From Acidobacteriota bacterium (GTDB taxonomy: Bacteria; Acidobacteriota; Terriglobia; UBA7540), in the NCBI GenBank assembly GCA_021828285.1, contig JAKASG010000018.1, positions 1 through 47,347 of the forward strand: a stretch of 47,347 nt of DNA, in the 5' to 3' direction. Position 1 is the stretch's first letter, and each line of letters starts with the position of its first letter. This document shows positions 1 to 8,245 of the stretch, one piece after another. The notes below the pieces were generated by a model that saw only the letters and a list, made by a program, of their open reading frames with translations, was not told the origin of the DNA and did no database searches. The translations under genes were made by a program, and so were the position numbers.

Positions 1-1895
1 ACTTCTGGAAATGATTTGATGATTCGGTCCTGCTCCTGAAGCAACTGTGAAGCCTGACCGATGGAAATGCCCGGCAATGCCGTGGGCATATAGAGCGAGG
101 ATCCCTCGAAGAGCGGGGGCATAAACTCGCTGCCAATGCGCCAGGCCAGCGGAACGGTCAGGATGAGCAGTGCAAGGCTGAGCAGCAACGCCGTCTTCCG
201 AAAACGAAGGCAGAGTTTCAGGATGGGCAGATAAATCGCCTGGGTGAACCGCGAGACGGGGTTCTTGGACTCCGGCCGCAGCTTGCCGCGGATAAAGATC
301 AGCATGAGAACCGGGACCAGGGTGATGGACAAAATCGAGGAGATGCTCATGGACAGGGTCTTGGTCCAGGCAAGCGGCCTAAACATGCGGCCTTCCTGCG
401 CTTGCAAAAGAAAGACCGGAAGGAAGGAAACGATGATAATCACGAGCGAGAAGAAAAGGGCCGGCCCCACCTCCTTGGCAGCTTCGATCAGAATGTGGCG
501 CCTTTCGCGCGCTGTCACCGGCGGAGGCGGGGGGGGAGGCGCCGTGACGGCGGTCTCAGGCGGATCGTCGGCTTGGTTCGTAACGTTGTTTGATGGTTCG
601 TACCCTGGGGAAGAAGAGGGGGGTCGCGATTGTCGCTCGGAGAGACGCCTGTATCCGTTCTCGACCATGACAATGGCCGCATCCACAAGAACACCGATGG
701 CGAGCGCCAGTCCACCAAGCGACATGATGTTCGAACTGACGTGGAGGTAGTACATGGGGAGGAAGGATCCGACCACAGCAATAGGGATCGTTAAGATGGG
801 GATCAAGGCCGAGCGAAAGTGGAAGAGGAAGATGATGATCACCAGGCTGACCACAATGATTTCTTCCAGCAGGTCGCGTTTCAATGTATGGATGGAAGCC
901 TCGATGAGCCCCGAGCGGTCATAGCCCGCTTTGATCTCAATGCCGGGCGGCAATGACGGTTTAATTTCCTGAATTTTCTTCTTGATGCCGTTGATGACGT
1001 CAAGCGCGTTCATGCCGTAGCGCATGACGACGATGCCGCCCACCGTCTCACCCTCGCCGTTCCATTCGGCCACGCCCTCGCGAATGTCAGGGCCGAAAGA
1101 GACGGTGCCGAGATCGCTGATGAGCACCGGAACACCATTTTTCGTGGTGCCAACGGGAACATCGGCGAGGTCTTGCAAGGAGTTGAAATACCCCAGGCCG
1201 CGCACCATGTATTCGGCGCCGCCGAGGTCGAGCACCCGGCCGCCCACCTCGTTGGTGCTCTCGCGCACACGGTCAATCACGCGTGAAAGCGGAATGTTAT
1301 AGGCGCGAAGCTTGTCCGGATCGAGCTTCACCTGGTATTGCCGCACAAAGCCGCCGATAGTGGCAATTTCTGCGACGCCGGGAACGGTTTCAAGTTGGTA
1401 GCGCAGATACCAGTCCTGCAAGGTCCGTAAGTCCGCAAGGCTGTATTTATGTGTATGATCCACCAGGACGTATTCGTAAACCCATCCTGCACCCGTCGCG
1501 TCGGGACCAATCACGGGGTGAACGTTCGGGGGTAATCTGCCTTGAATTTGTTGAAGGTATTCCAAGACGCGCGAGCGCGCCCAGTAAAGGTCGGTTCCAT
1601 CCTGGAACACGACGAAGATATATGAATCGCCGAACATCGTCTGGGCGCGCACCGCCTTGACGCGAGGCGCGGCGAGCATCGTGGTGGCGATTGGGTAGGT
1701 CACCTGGTCTTCGATGATGTTGGGTGGTTCGCCCGCCCAGTGTGTGTGAATGATGACCTCGACATCCGAGATGTCTGGCAGGGCGTCGAGGGGAATGTGT
1801 TTTAAGGACCAGACGCCGGCGAGCACGAGCAGAAGGGTAGCGGTAAAGACCAGAAAGCGATTGCGTGCGCACCACTCAATCCAGCGATTGATCAT
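1..1895 (-). CDS. cusA: CusA/CzcA-family heavy-metal efflux RND permease (C-terminal part outside window)
   Basis: This is the inner-membrane, proton-driven pump subunit of a tripartite metal exporter. The frame is open from an ATG at 1895 to the window edge, giving about 631 of an expected 1,030-1,050 residues. Visible HME-family features are the N-terminal helix, a GLALAIGVLVDAAIVMVEN helix with the single conserved Asp of metal pumps (drug pumps usually have two), EVGPALFFSLVIIIVSFLPV, and YMPTALPGIS in the second periplasmic half. The start codon directly abuts the adaptor's TAA stop, so translation is probably coupled. After the VENGYRRL segment there is a Pro/Ser/Thr-rich stretch with seven consecutive prolines, longer than in E. 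coli CusA as I remember it. The operon context and the adaptor's Met-rich domain favour Cu(I)/Ag(I), but the substrate is inferred. Confidence 0.93.
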   Translation of the reverse strand, partial: MINRWIEWCARNRFLVFTATLLLVLAGVWSLKHIPLDALPDISDVEVIIHTHWAGEPPNIIEDQVTYPIATTMLAAPRVKAVRAQTMFGDSYIFVVFQDGTDLYWARSRVLEYLQQIQGRLPPNVHPVIGPDATGAGWVYEYVLVDHTHKYSLADLRTLQDWYLRYQLETVPGVAEIATIGGFVRQYQVKLDPDKLRAYNIPLSRVIDRVRESTNEVGGRVLDLGGAEYMVRGLGYFNSLQDLADVPVGTTKNGVPVLISDLGTVSFGPDIREGVAEWNGEGETVGGIVVMRYGMNALDVINGIKKKIQEIKPSLPPGIEIKAGYDRSGLIEASIHTLKRDLLEEIIVVSLVIIIFLFHFRSALIPILTIPIAVVGSFLPMYYLHVSSNIMSLGGLALAIGVLVDAAIVMVENGYRRLSERQSRPPSSSPGYEPSNNVTNQADDPPETAVTAPPPPPPPVTARERRHILIEAAKEVGPALFFSLVIIIVSFLPVFLLQAQEGRMFRPLAWTKTLSMSISSILSITLVPVLMLIFIRGKLRPESKNPVSRFTQAIYLPILKLCLRFRKTALLLSLALLILTVPLAWRIGSEFMPPLFEGSSLYMPTALPGISIGQASQLLQEQDRIIKSFPE

Positions 1896-3473
1896 TTACA
1901 TGCCTCCACCGGCGGTTATCGTCAACTGCTTGGCAGCGATGGTTTGCCCACTCTTCTGGGCGACAATGCTGACCTGCCAGGCGCCTGCGGTACCCAGATT
2001 GCCGGTCCCTTTATACATCCCGGCGCCACTGTCAGCGAGCGTCACCCCAACACGCATGGCCGCCATGCCCATGGCGGGCATGCCGGGCATGAAGAATGTG
2101 ACCGTTACCTTCGCGCCGGTGACTGGCTTACCGTCGGCTCCGGTTAGCTTGACGCGGAACGCGTTGCTTCCCTTTTGAGGAGGCGAAGGACTGGTGGTGA
2201 ACTCAATGGATGCTTTTGCAGCAGGAGCGTTCATTGCAGCCGCAGCTCCCGCTCCGGGCGGCGGGGGCATGAACGAACCGAGCGCCGCCTGAAGCTGGCT
2301 CTCCGAATCAATAAGGAAATTCGCTGAAGTTACAATTCGTTCGCCCGCGTTGAGACCCTTGAGGACAATGAACTCGTCGCCCGCCTGCGGCCCGAGTTCG
2401 ATATTCCGCGGTTCTAGATACCCGCCTCCGTGATCGATGAAGACGATATTTTGCGTGCCGGTTTGGAAAACTCCCGAAGCAGGAATGGCTAGATGCCGTC
2501 CCAGCGGAATCTTCATCGCCACGTTGACGAACATGCCCGGCGTCAGCTTCAACCCGGGGTTGGAAAACACCAGCCGGACCTTCACCGTGCGGGTGTTCAT
2601 ATCCACTTCGGGATAGATAAAGTCCACGCGACCGTAAAAGATGCGGCCGGGATAAGAATCCACGGTGACGGTGGCCGGATCGCCCATTTTGATCTGCCCG
2701 ATTTGGTTTTGAAAAACGTTGGCGTAGACCCACACCGTGGAGAGATTGGCTATGGCGTAGAGCCGCGTTTCAGGCTGAGCGTACATTTGGGGCAAAGCGT
2801 TGCGTTCCGTGATGAAGCCGGAAACAGGTGAATCGATTTCAAGCTCATCGCGCACTTGTCCAGTGGATTTGAGCCGTGCGATTTCGCGCGCCGGAACTTG
2901 CCATTGTTTGAGGCGCTCCCCTGCCGCGCCGAGGAGCGAGACGGCCCCTGAAGCCACGCCTGGAACCGTGCTCTGAGCGAGCGAGTCCTTATTCTGTTTC
3001 GCAATCAGATATTCCTGCTCAGTGGTGACCAGATCAGGACTGTAGATGGTAAAAAGCGGCTGCCCTTTATGGATGTACTGATACGTGTAATTCGCAAATA
3101 CCTGCTGGATCCAGCCCGCGAAGCGGAGCTGGATGTAGGAGAGTAGTTGCTCATCCACATCCACATTCCCGACGGTGCGAATTTCGTTGTAGACCGGCTT
3201 GACGTCAACCACGCCGGACTTTACGCCGATGCTTTGCAGCCGTTGGGGAGAGAGCTGAATCGGGGCCAGCGGTGTTGCTTGGGGCGCTGTGGAAACGGCT
3301 GAAGATGCGGCGCTGTCAGCGCTGGCAGCCTCGGCGGCGCCTTCCGGTTGGGACGTTGCCGCGCGCGATACCCCGAGATGCGGGACATACCGCCATCCCA
3401 CGTACACCAGCGCGCCGGCGAGAGCGACGGCGGCAACGGCCGTTACGATGAACGCGGTGCGATAATTTTTCAT
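1896..3473 (-). CDS. cusB: CusB-like RND periplasmic adaptor with C-terminal Met-rich domain
   Basis: This is the membrane fusion protein linking the CusA pump to the TolC channel. It has 525 residues, with an N-terminal membrane anchor (about 7-28), an alanine-rich linker, the CusB core (barrel-sandwich, helical hairpin and beta-barrel; for example PVSGFITERNALP and the DMNTRTVKVRLVF segment) and a conserved adaptor C-terminus. After a Pro/Ala linker near residues 400-425, an extra domain of about 90 residues resembles YtkA/FixH-type domains and contains FFMPGMPAMGMAAM at about residues 460-473. That Met pattern is typical of Cu(I)-handling proteins, so this domain may deliver metal in place of a separate CusF. 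The start overlaps the TolC stop (ATGA, 3470-3473). Confidence 0.9.
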   Translation of the reverse strand: MKNYRTAFIVTAVAAVALAGALVYVGWRYVPHLGVSRAATSQPEGAAEAASADSAASSAVSTAPQATPLAPIQLSPQRLQSIGVKSGVVDVKPVYNEIRTVGNVDVDEQLLSYIQLRFAGWIQQVFANYTYQYIHKGQPLFTIYSPDLVTTEQEYLIAKQNKDSLAQSTVPGVASGAVSLLGAAGERLKQWQVPAREIARLKSTGQVRDELEIDSPVSGFITERNALPQMYAQPETRLYAIANLSTVWVYANVFQNQIGQIKMGDPATVTVDSYPGRIFYGRVDFIYPEVDMNTRTVKVRLVFSNPGLKLTPGMFVNVAMKIPLGRHLAIPASGVFQTGTQNIVFIDHGGGYLEPRNIELGPQAGDEFIVLKGLNAGERIVTSANFLIDSESQLQAALGSFMPPPPGAGAAAAMNAPAAKASIEFTTSPSPPQKGSNAFRVKLTGADGKPVTGAKVTVTFFMPGMPAMGMAAMRVGVTLADSGAGMYKGTGNLGTAGAWQVSIVAQKSGQTIAAKQLTITAGGGM

Positions 3474-4837
3474 GGCAATTTCACTCCTGTCAGTTGCTCG
3501 AGCCGCGCGAGCGCCGTCTCATGGTCGGCCAGCGTGCGCCAGTACTCCGTGTCAAGATTGAGGACGTCGAGAAAGGAACTGAGCAACGTTTCGAAATCTT
3601 CCTGGCCGGATTCGTAAGCGGCCATGCCGGCCTGGAAGGTCGCTGTGGCTTGGGGGATCAGGCCCTGGCGGTAAATCTTCAGAACCTTTGCGCTGGTGTC
3701 GGCGGCGAGGTATTGGTCCCTGACCTCGAAATATGCTTCCTGTACCTCGGCCTCGTACTCGCGGCGCGATTGGTTGAGTTTTGCCGCAGCCTGGGCCAAC
3801 TCGGGATCCTGCCGCCGGGAATGATAGAGGGGAATCTTGATTCCAAAGCTGAGGGAGTAGCGGTCGGGAAAGGGTGCGGCCGTATGCTCCCACATGTATT
3901 GCACTTTGAAGTCGGGGTAGTAATCTTTCCGCGCGAGTTCGACGGCCAAGCTGCTGCTGCGGACCAATTGTTGCTGCGTTCTCGCTTGCGGGTTGCCGGT
4001 CCGGACCAGCGCAAGCAATTCATCCGAACTGTAGGGAAGCTGTGTTTCGGTGAGCGTTTCGACGGCGATATCTTCGGAGTCGGGCGGGCGATTGAGCAGT
4101 TGCTTGAGTTGCGCTTCCAGACTGCCCTGCTGTTCCCGCGCCTCCGCAACGTCGCGCAAGAGCTTCGTCCGCTCGAGCTGCGCCTTGAGAACATCCTGCT
4201 GATTTCCCTGGCCGACGCGGTACCGCGCTTCGGCGATCTTTTCGACTTGATTGATGAGCGACCGATCCTGGGAGAGAATCGCAAGGGTTTTTTGCACGTA
4301 CGAGAGACGATAATACGTGGCCTTGACTTGTTCGATGACGCTCCGGCGAACCCCATCAAGGCGGTTGCGGACCGAATCAGCCTGGCGGCGGGCCACTTCA
4401 CCCCGCAGTCGCAGCTTGCCTGGATAGGGCAGTGATTGCGAAACCCCAAAGCCGACAAACGTCATCTCAACGGTGTTGTAGTCCCACCCCGGGATCGGCG
4501 TGCCCGCCGATACATTCTGCACCGTGACTTGCGGATCCGGCAGGGTTGAAACCTGCGACGGCACTTGCTCTGCAGCCTGCCACGCACGGCGTGCCGCAAT
4601 GATTTGGGGATTGTCCTTGGCCGCTTCAGCGACCAGCCTGGCGAGCGGAGTCGGCGCCGCGGCGGCGGTCTCTGGCGTTGGAGATGACCCCATCGAAAGA
4701 GTTGCTGCCGGCTGCTGCGCGGCGGCGAGCGTTGCAGCGAGAGACCACGCGAGGGCTAGATAGACACTTCGGCCGGCCCCTCTCAATACTGTTCTGTGCC
4801 GGCTCGGGTTGGCCGATTCGTATTTCGATTGATTCAT
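3470..4837 (-). CDS. TolC-family outer membrane efflux protein (CusC-like)
   Basis: This is the outer-membrane channel of the metal efflux system. The protein has 455 residues from the ATG at 4837. I chose this start because GGGAGG lies 9 nt upstream and the ATG forms an ATGA overlap with the preceding gene's stop; the frame stays open further upstream, but that stretch belongs to the neighbour. It has an N-terminal signal sequence (hydrophobic run at about 25-40, then AAAQQ). Two outer-membrane-efflux repeats follow, with long heptad-like helices (LLRDVAEAREQQGSLEAQL) and the typical KIPLYHSRRQDPELAQA turn. No lipobox is visible, unlike E. coli CusC. Its stop overlaps the adaptor start by 4 bp. 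Confidence 0.9.
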   Translation of the reverse strand: MNQSKYESANPSRHRTVLRGAGRSVYLALAWSLAATLAAAQQPAATLSMGSSPTPETAAAAPTPLARLVAEAAKDNPQIIAARRAWQAAEQVPSQVSTLPDPQVTVQNVSAGTPIPGWDYNTVEMTFVGFGVSQSLPYPGKLRLRGEVARRQADSVRNRLDGVRRSVIEQVKATYYRLSYVQKTLAILSQDRSLINQVEKIAEARYRVGQGNQQDVLKAQLERTKLLRDVAEAREQQGSLEAQLKQLLNRPPDSEDIAVETLTETQLPYSSDELLALVRTGNPQARTQQQLVRSSSLAVELARKDYYPDFKVQYMWEHTAAPFPDRYSLSFGIKIPLYHSRRQDPELAQAAAKLNQSRREYEAEVQEAYFEVRDQYLAADTSAKVLKIYRQGLIPQATATFQAGMAAYESGQEDFETLLSSFLDVLNLDTEYWRTLADHETALARLEQLTGVKLP

Positions 4838-5580
4838 GGGCGCGTTCCTCCCTTCAAACTCAGGCCGGTCAGATTGCGAGCGTAAACGCGATTCCAGATC
4901 CGGTCGAAAAGCGCCTCGGACATCGGCGCCTTCAGCTCGAAAGAAAAAATCTCGCGGTATGCGGAGACGCGGAAGTGATAAGGATCGGGACGAGCGATCG
5001 TCTCGATATCCGCCCAACGCCAGCTTCGCGCTCCTCGCCCGGAGCGGGTTATGTATTCGATTCCGGATGGGCTGAAGCGCAGCACGCCGTTCGTCCCGCC
5101 GCCGCGAGTGCGATGGCGCGCTCTAAGCGTAGCGAAGACCCGACTGTTTGGATCCGGAATGCCGTTCTCGGAAGGCTTGCCGACACGGCGGGCGAGGGCT
5201 TCCGCCACGCCCGCAGGCATCGGGGATAGAAACTCAAAAGTGAAACCGCGCTCTCCGTGAAAATGCCAGCGCCGGTTTTGGTAGCTGACGATCTTCAGTC
5301 TGCGGGGAGCGAGGTTGAAGGTCTGAATTTCCTCGAAGCTCCATTCAAGAAGTGGGCCGGAGGCAGCTTTGAACCGAACTCCATCTTCGGTGATCGAAAG
5401 CGTCCCCGGCGACCTTTTCAAGCCATGGCGCCAGCGCGCAGCGGATGTCCACGTCACCTCAGCCGATGGACTTTGGGTGGTCAGGGGCCGCGACATTCCG
5501 AAAAGTTGCGTGCCCGCCAGGGCCAGAATCATGGCGCCGGATATGAGATGTAATGATCGGTGACAATTGTGATGAGTCAT
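4834..5580 (-). CDS. exported protein of unknown function with an internal repeat, in the cus-type operon
   Basis: I do not recognise this 248-residue protein. The ATG at 5580 is preceded by ATGGAGGGAAA, a good ribosome binding site; a longer frame reaching 5661 lacks one. It starts with a signal sequence (LISGAMILALAGTQLFG). The mature part holds two similar halves. The first has GTLSITEDGVRFKA, then WSFEEIQTFNL; the second has GVLRFSPSGIEYITR, then WRWADIETIAR and FSFELKAPMSE. The pattern G-x-L-x-(6)-G-(I/V)-x-(F/Y) plus W-(S/R)-(F/W)-x-(D/E)-I resembles PH-like beta-sandwich domains, so a tandem PH-like fold is a guess. Its stop overlaps the TolC start (ATGA), so it is very likely made with the pump and acts in the envelope. 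Confidence 0.75.
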   Translation of the reverse strand: MTHHNCHRSLHLISGAMILALAGTQLFGMSRPLTTQSPSAEVTWTSAARWRHGLKRSPGTLSITEDGVRFKAASGPLLEWSFEEIQTFNLAPRRLKIVSYQNRRWHFHGERGFTFEFLSPMPAGVAEALARRVGKPSENGIPDPNSRVFATLRARHRTRGGGTNGVLRFSPSGIEYITRSGRGARSWRWADIETIARPDPYHFRVSAYREIFSFELKAPMSEALFDRIWNRVYARNLTGLSLKGGTRP

Positions 5581-5719
5581 TTTCCCTCCATGCGTTTCCT
5601 CACGGTGGATTCTTGAACGCACGACTCGCGCGAGAGAATCGAACGCCGTGGCCAATGTCATCGGGCATCCCCACGAACCAGGGGGTGTCTTAGGAAATTA
5701 CCCACACTTTGGGATTGAG

Positions 5720-6064
5720 CTAGATTCGGAAGGTCGAGTCCAGAAGATAAAGATCGGGCGGGGAAAGCGCGCCGACGAAAAAGTCGAGCCGCGCGGCGCT
5801 CAATTCGGAGGTCTTGAGCGCCACCATTGCTTGACGGCCGTTCAGGAAGGTCCTTACTGGAGAAACGATCGCGACGGAAGACGTTTCAGACGGTGCGGGC
5901 AGGGCGGCCGCTGAAACACAGCAGCAACAAGGAGTCCTCCAAGCAACCGGGAGCACATTCTGAGCTCTGCAACAGGGCATGGGCGGAGTGGTGGTGGCTT
6001 TGAGTGTTGCGGCGCCGGTAAGCGCCTCAACGGCAAGAACCGTTATGGCAATCCATCGTCTCAT
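5720..6064 (-). CDS. small Cys-rich exported protein, first gene of the cus-type operon
   Basis: This 114-residue protein is not recognised. The start is set at the ATG at 6064 because a promoter (6117-6089) lies just upstream. A GTG start at 6112 would fall inside that promoter. The N-terminus (MRRWIAITVLAVEALTGAA) is a signal sequence. The mature part has a CC pair (residues 31-32) and a CCCC run (46-49), then a plain 60-residue tail with no Cys. The Cys clusters in front of a copper-type pump suggest metal binding or sensing in the periplasm, which is inference only. A gap of about 140 bp separates it from the next gene. The opposite strand is also open here, but without signal-sequence or promoter support. 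Confidence 0.6.
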   Translation of the reverse strand: MRRWIAITVLAVEALTGAATLKATTTPPMPCCRAQNVLPVAWRTPCCCCVSAAALPAPSETSSVAIVSPVRTFLNGRQAMVALKTSELSAARLDFFVGALSPPDLYLLDSTFRI

Positions 6065-6088
6065 CTTGAGCGCACGACGAACTATGCT

Positions 6089-6117
6089 ATTTTCCCACAA
6101 GCGCCTCGACACGTCAA
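6089..6117 (-). promoter_or_regulatory. sigma70-like promoter of the cus-type operon
   Basis: The -35 box TTGACG (6117-6112) and a -10 box GAAAAT (6094-6089, 4/6 match) are separated by 17 bp. Transcription would begin near 6082, giving a leader of about 18 nt before the ATG at 6064. No metal-regulator (MerR- or CsoR-type) palindrome is obvious within the spacer. Confidence 0.5.
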
Positions 6118-6221
6118 GAGACTTTTACGGGGCTTCTGGAACGCGGCCGGATTTCTGAAGGAACATCTCCGCCGCGGAAGGCGTAATTGTGATAGAAGAT
6201 TAATAGAGGAGGGAAAGTCCC

Positions 6222-6791
6222 ATGGGCGTCACACCGCAAACCCCGGCCCCGCAGCAGCAACGCAGCGGCAATCTGGTGGCAATCCTCGTGGTTATCTTCG
6301 GGCTCCTCATGGTTTTGGGAGTGATGGGCGTGTGGCTCGGAATCCAGGTGATTTCGCGCGGCGTCCACCTTCAAGTCAAGGACCAGGGTAACGGCAATAA
6401 ATTGGTCACCATCACGACGCCCGTCGGCTCGATGAACGTTTCAAAACAAAGCCGGCCGCAGTTCATCGGCTTGCCCGTCTATCCAGGCGCATCTCCCGTG
6501 AAGGATCAGGGCTCGGCGACCGTGGACATCAACCTTCCAGACTCGCACGATGTGCAAGTCGCCGCACAGAAGTACTTGACGGCCGACTCGATTCAAAAAG
6601 TCCGGGACTATTACAAGCAGCAACTCGGGTCGCTCGTAACCCATTACAAAGACCGCAATGCGCACGGTGAGAGCGTTTTCGAGATCAAGACCAAAGATGA
6701 AGACAAGATTGTCGCGCTCAAAACCGAAAGGGACGGGAAAACACGGATCGCGCTGGTGCGCGTCCTCCATGGAACGTCCGCGATCAATTGA
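6222..6791 (+). CDS. membrane-anchored hypothetical protein
   Basis: This 189-residue protein has one N-terminal transmembrane helix (about 18-45, NLVAILVVIFGLLMVLGVMG) after a short Pro/Gln-rich cytoplasmic tail. The soluble region has GLPVYPGASPV at about residues 80-90, then a tyrosine- and lysine-rich helix (KVRDYYKQQLG) and a final beta-rich part. The 'PxYPGA ... VxxYYxxxL' pattern recurs in acidobacterial proteins of unknown role, where it precedes a domain that looks structural rather than catalytic. GAGGAGG lies 10 nt upstream of the ATG, so the start is secure. The gene stands alone, divergent from the cus-type operon and upstream of serC. No function can be assigned. Confidence 0.85.
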   Translation: MGVTPQTPAPQQQRSGNLVAILVVIFGLLMVLGVMGVWLGIQVISRGVHLQVKDQGNGNKLVTITTPVGSMNVSKQSRPQFIGLPVYPGASPVKDQGSATVDINLPDSHDVQVAAQKYLTADSIQKVRDYYKQQLGSLVTHYKDRNAHGESVFEIKTKDEDKIVALKTERDGKTRIALVRVLHGTSAIN

Positions 6792-6849
6792 AATAATGCG
6801 CGGGAAACCCTCATGGGACGCGAGAAGCCCGCGACGATTCCCGCGATTA

Positions 6850-6878
6850 GCGCCGGCCGCGGTTTGACAATCCGGCGC
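6850..6878 (+). repeat. inverted repeat flanking the serC -35 box
   Basis: The arms GCGCCGG (6850-6856) and CCGGCGC (6872-6878) are perfect inverted repeats around a 15-bp centre that contains the -35 hexamer TTGACA. The placement suits an operator or a hairpin, but in GC-rich DNA a 7-bp match can arise by chance. Confidence 0.35.
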
Positions 6879-6893
6879 CCCCACCCTTAAAAT
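6864..6893 (+). promoter_or_regulatory. sigma70-type promoter of serC-serA
   Basis: A perfect -35 TTGACA (6864-6869) and a near-perfect -10 TAAAAT (6888-6893) are separated by 18 bp. Transcription would start at about 6900, leaving a leader of about 114 nt before the serC ATG. The leader contains the 12-bp palindrome GCAGGCGCCTGC at 6954-6965, a possible operator or small hairpin. No riboswitch core was recognised in it. Confidence 0.75.
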
Positions 6894-7013
6894 AGTTATT
6901 CAAAACGAGGCGTTCTCGCTCCTGGAATTTGCGCTGCAAGGAACGTTTCGGCGGCAGGCGCCTGCAGTCGGTGTCTCCAAACTCAACCCCAGCCTTCATC
7001 GAAAGGAAAACTG

Positions 7014-8153
7014 ATGGAAACAACAACCGAAGCCGGCGCTGCCACAAAGCGCGCTGCGCGCGTGGGCGGCAGAATCTTCAACTTCAGTCCCGGGCCTGCA
7101 ATGCTGCCGGATGAAGTCATGCTCCGCGCGCAGCAGGAGTTTCTGAATTATGCAGGAATGGGCGCGTCCATCCTCGAGATCAGCCATCGCTCGAAAGAGT
7201 TCGTGGCGGTCGCCGAGGAAGCAGCTTCACTCTTTCGCGAGCTGGTTTCGCTGCCGGATAACTACTCGGTGCTTTTCATGCACGGCGGCGCGAAGATGCA
7301 ATTTTCCGCCGTCCCGATGAACCTGATCGGTTTGAAGGCCGCGCATCGTGCGGCCTACGTCGAAACGGGCGTTTTTTCCGCCGGCGCAATCAAGGATGCC
7401 GCTCCTTACGGCGCGATTGAGACCATCGCGAGCGGCCGCGCGGACAAGTTCGTGCGCATTCCGGAGCTCGATATGGCGCGCCTGCCGAAAGAAGTTTCCT
7501 ACCTTCACATCACAACGAACAACACGGCTTACGGAACGCGTTGGAACAAGTTTCCCGAGACGGGCGACGTGCCGCTGGTGGGAGATGCGACGTCGGAAAT
7601 CCTTTCGCGCGTGATGGATTACTCGCAGTTCGGTCTGGTTTACGCGAGCTTCCAGAAGAATCTGGGTCCCGCCGGAACCGCCCTCGTCGCGATCCGCAAG
7701 GAACTTTTCGGCCACGCGCTTCCCTTCACGCCGCCCTTGCTCAATTACGCGGCTGTGGATAAGGGACAGTCGCTGGGCAATACGCCGAGCACGTTCAACA
7801 TCTACTTCGCGCGCGAGGTGATGCGCTCGATCAAGCAGCAGGGCGGCGTGCGCGAGATCGAACGGCGCAACGATCTGAAGGCGCAGCTCCTTTACGATGT
7901 TCTCGATCAATCGAAGTTCTATAAGCCGCTCGTTGACAAGGCGCATCGTTCGATCATGAACGTGACCTTCGATCTTCCGTCGGCGGAATTGCTCGATGCC
8001 TTCCTCAAGGAAGCGGCTCGCGAAGGGCTTTACGCATTGAAGGGATACCGTGAAGTGGGAGGCGTGCGCGCTTCGATTTACAACGGGATGCCGCTCGAAG
8101 GCGCCGAAGCGCTCGCCTCATTCATGAAGGAGTTTGAACGGCGGCGGGGATAG
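7014..8153 (+). CDS. serC: phosphoserine aminotransferase
   Basis: SerC converts 3-phosphohydroxypyruvate and glutamate to phosphoserine and 2-oxoglutarate, the second step of serine synthesis, in the cytoplasm with pyridoxal phosphate. The 379 residues show the class-V aminotransferase pattern of SerC: FNFSPGPAMLPDEV near the N-terminus, GASILEISHRSKEF, the GGAKMQFSAVPMNL segment, and the PLP-lysine context SFQKNLGPAG at about residue 214. The end GLYALKGYREVGGVRASIYN matches the SerC substrate-binding tail. GAAAGGAAAACTG precedes the ATG. It is followed after 92 bp by serA, which supplies its substrate, and is driven by a clear promoter at 6864. The N-terminal 20 residues are a nonconserved extension. 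Confidence 0.97.
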   Translation: METTTEAGAATKRAARVGGRIFNFSPGPAMLPDEVMLRAQQEFLNYAGMGASILEISHRSKEFVAVAEEAASLFRELVSLPDNYSVLFMHGGAKMQFSAVPMNLIGLKAAHRAAYVETGVFSAGAIKDAAPYGAIETIASGRADKFVRIPELDMARLPKEVSYLHITTNNTAYGTRWNKFPETGDVPLVGDATSEILSRVMDYSQFGLVYASFQKNLGPAGTALVAIRKELFGHALPFTPPLLNYAAVDKGQSLGNTPSTFNIYFAREVMRSIKQQGGVREIERRNDLKAQLLYDVLDQSKFYKPLVDKAHRSIMNVTFDLPSAELLDAFLKEAAREGLYALKGYREVGGVRASIYNGMPLEGAEALASFMKEFERRRG

Positions 8154-8245
8154 CAAGCGGGTTTTCTTTGGCGCGGAACGGCAAGCCGGGGGCGCGGGTC
8201 CGGAACGCGCGGTGCAGTCAAAATCATGAAAACAGGTGAAAGCCA

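Noticed and set aside
3494..4435. 313-codon plus-strand frame
   Set aside because: It mirrors the tolC gene on the minus strand and has no domain or ribosome binding site.
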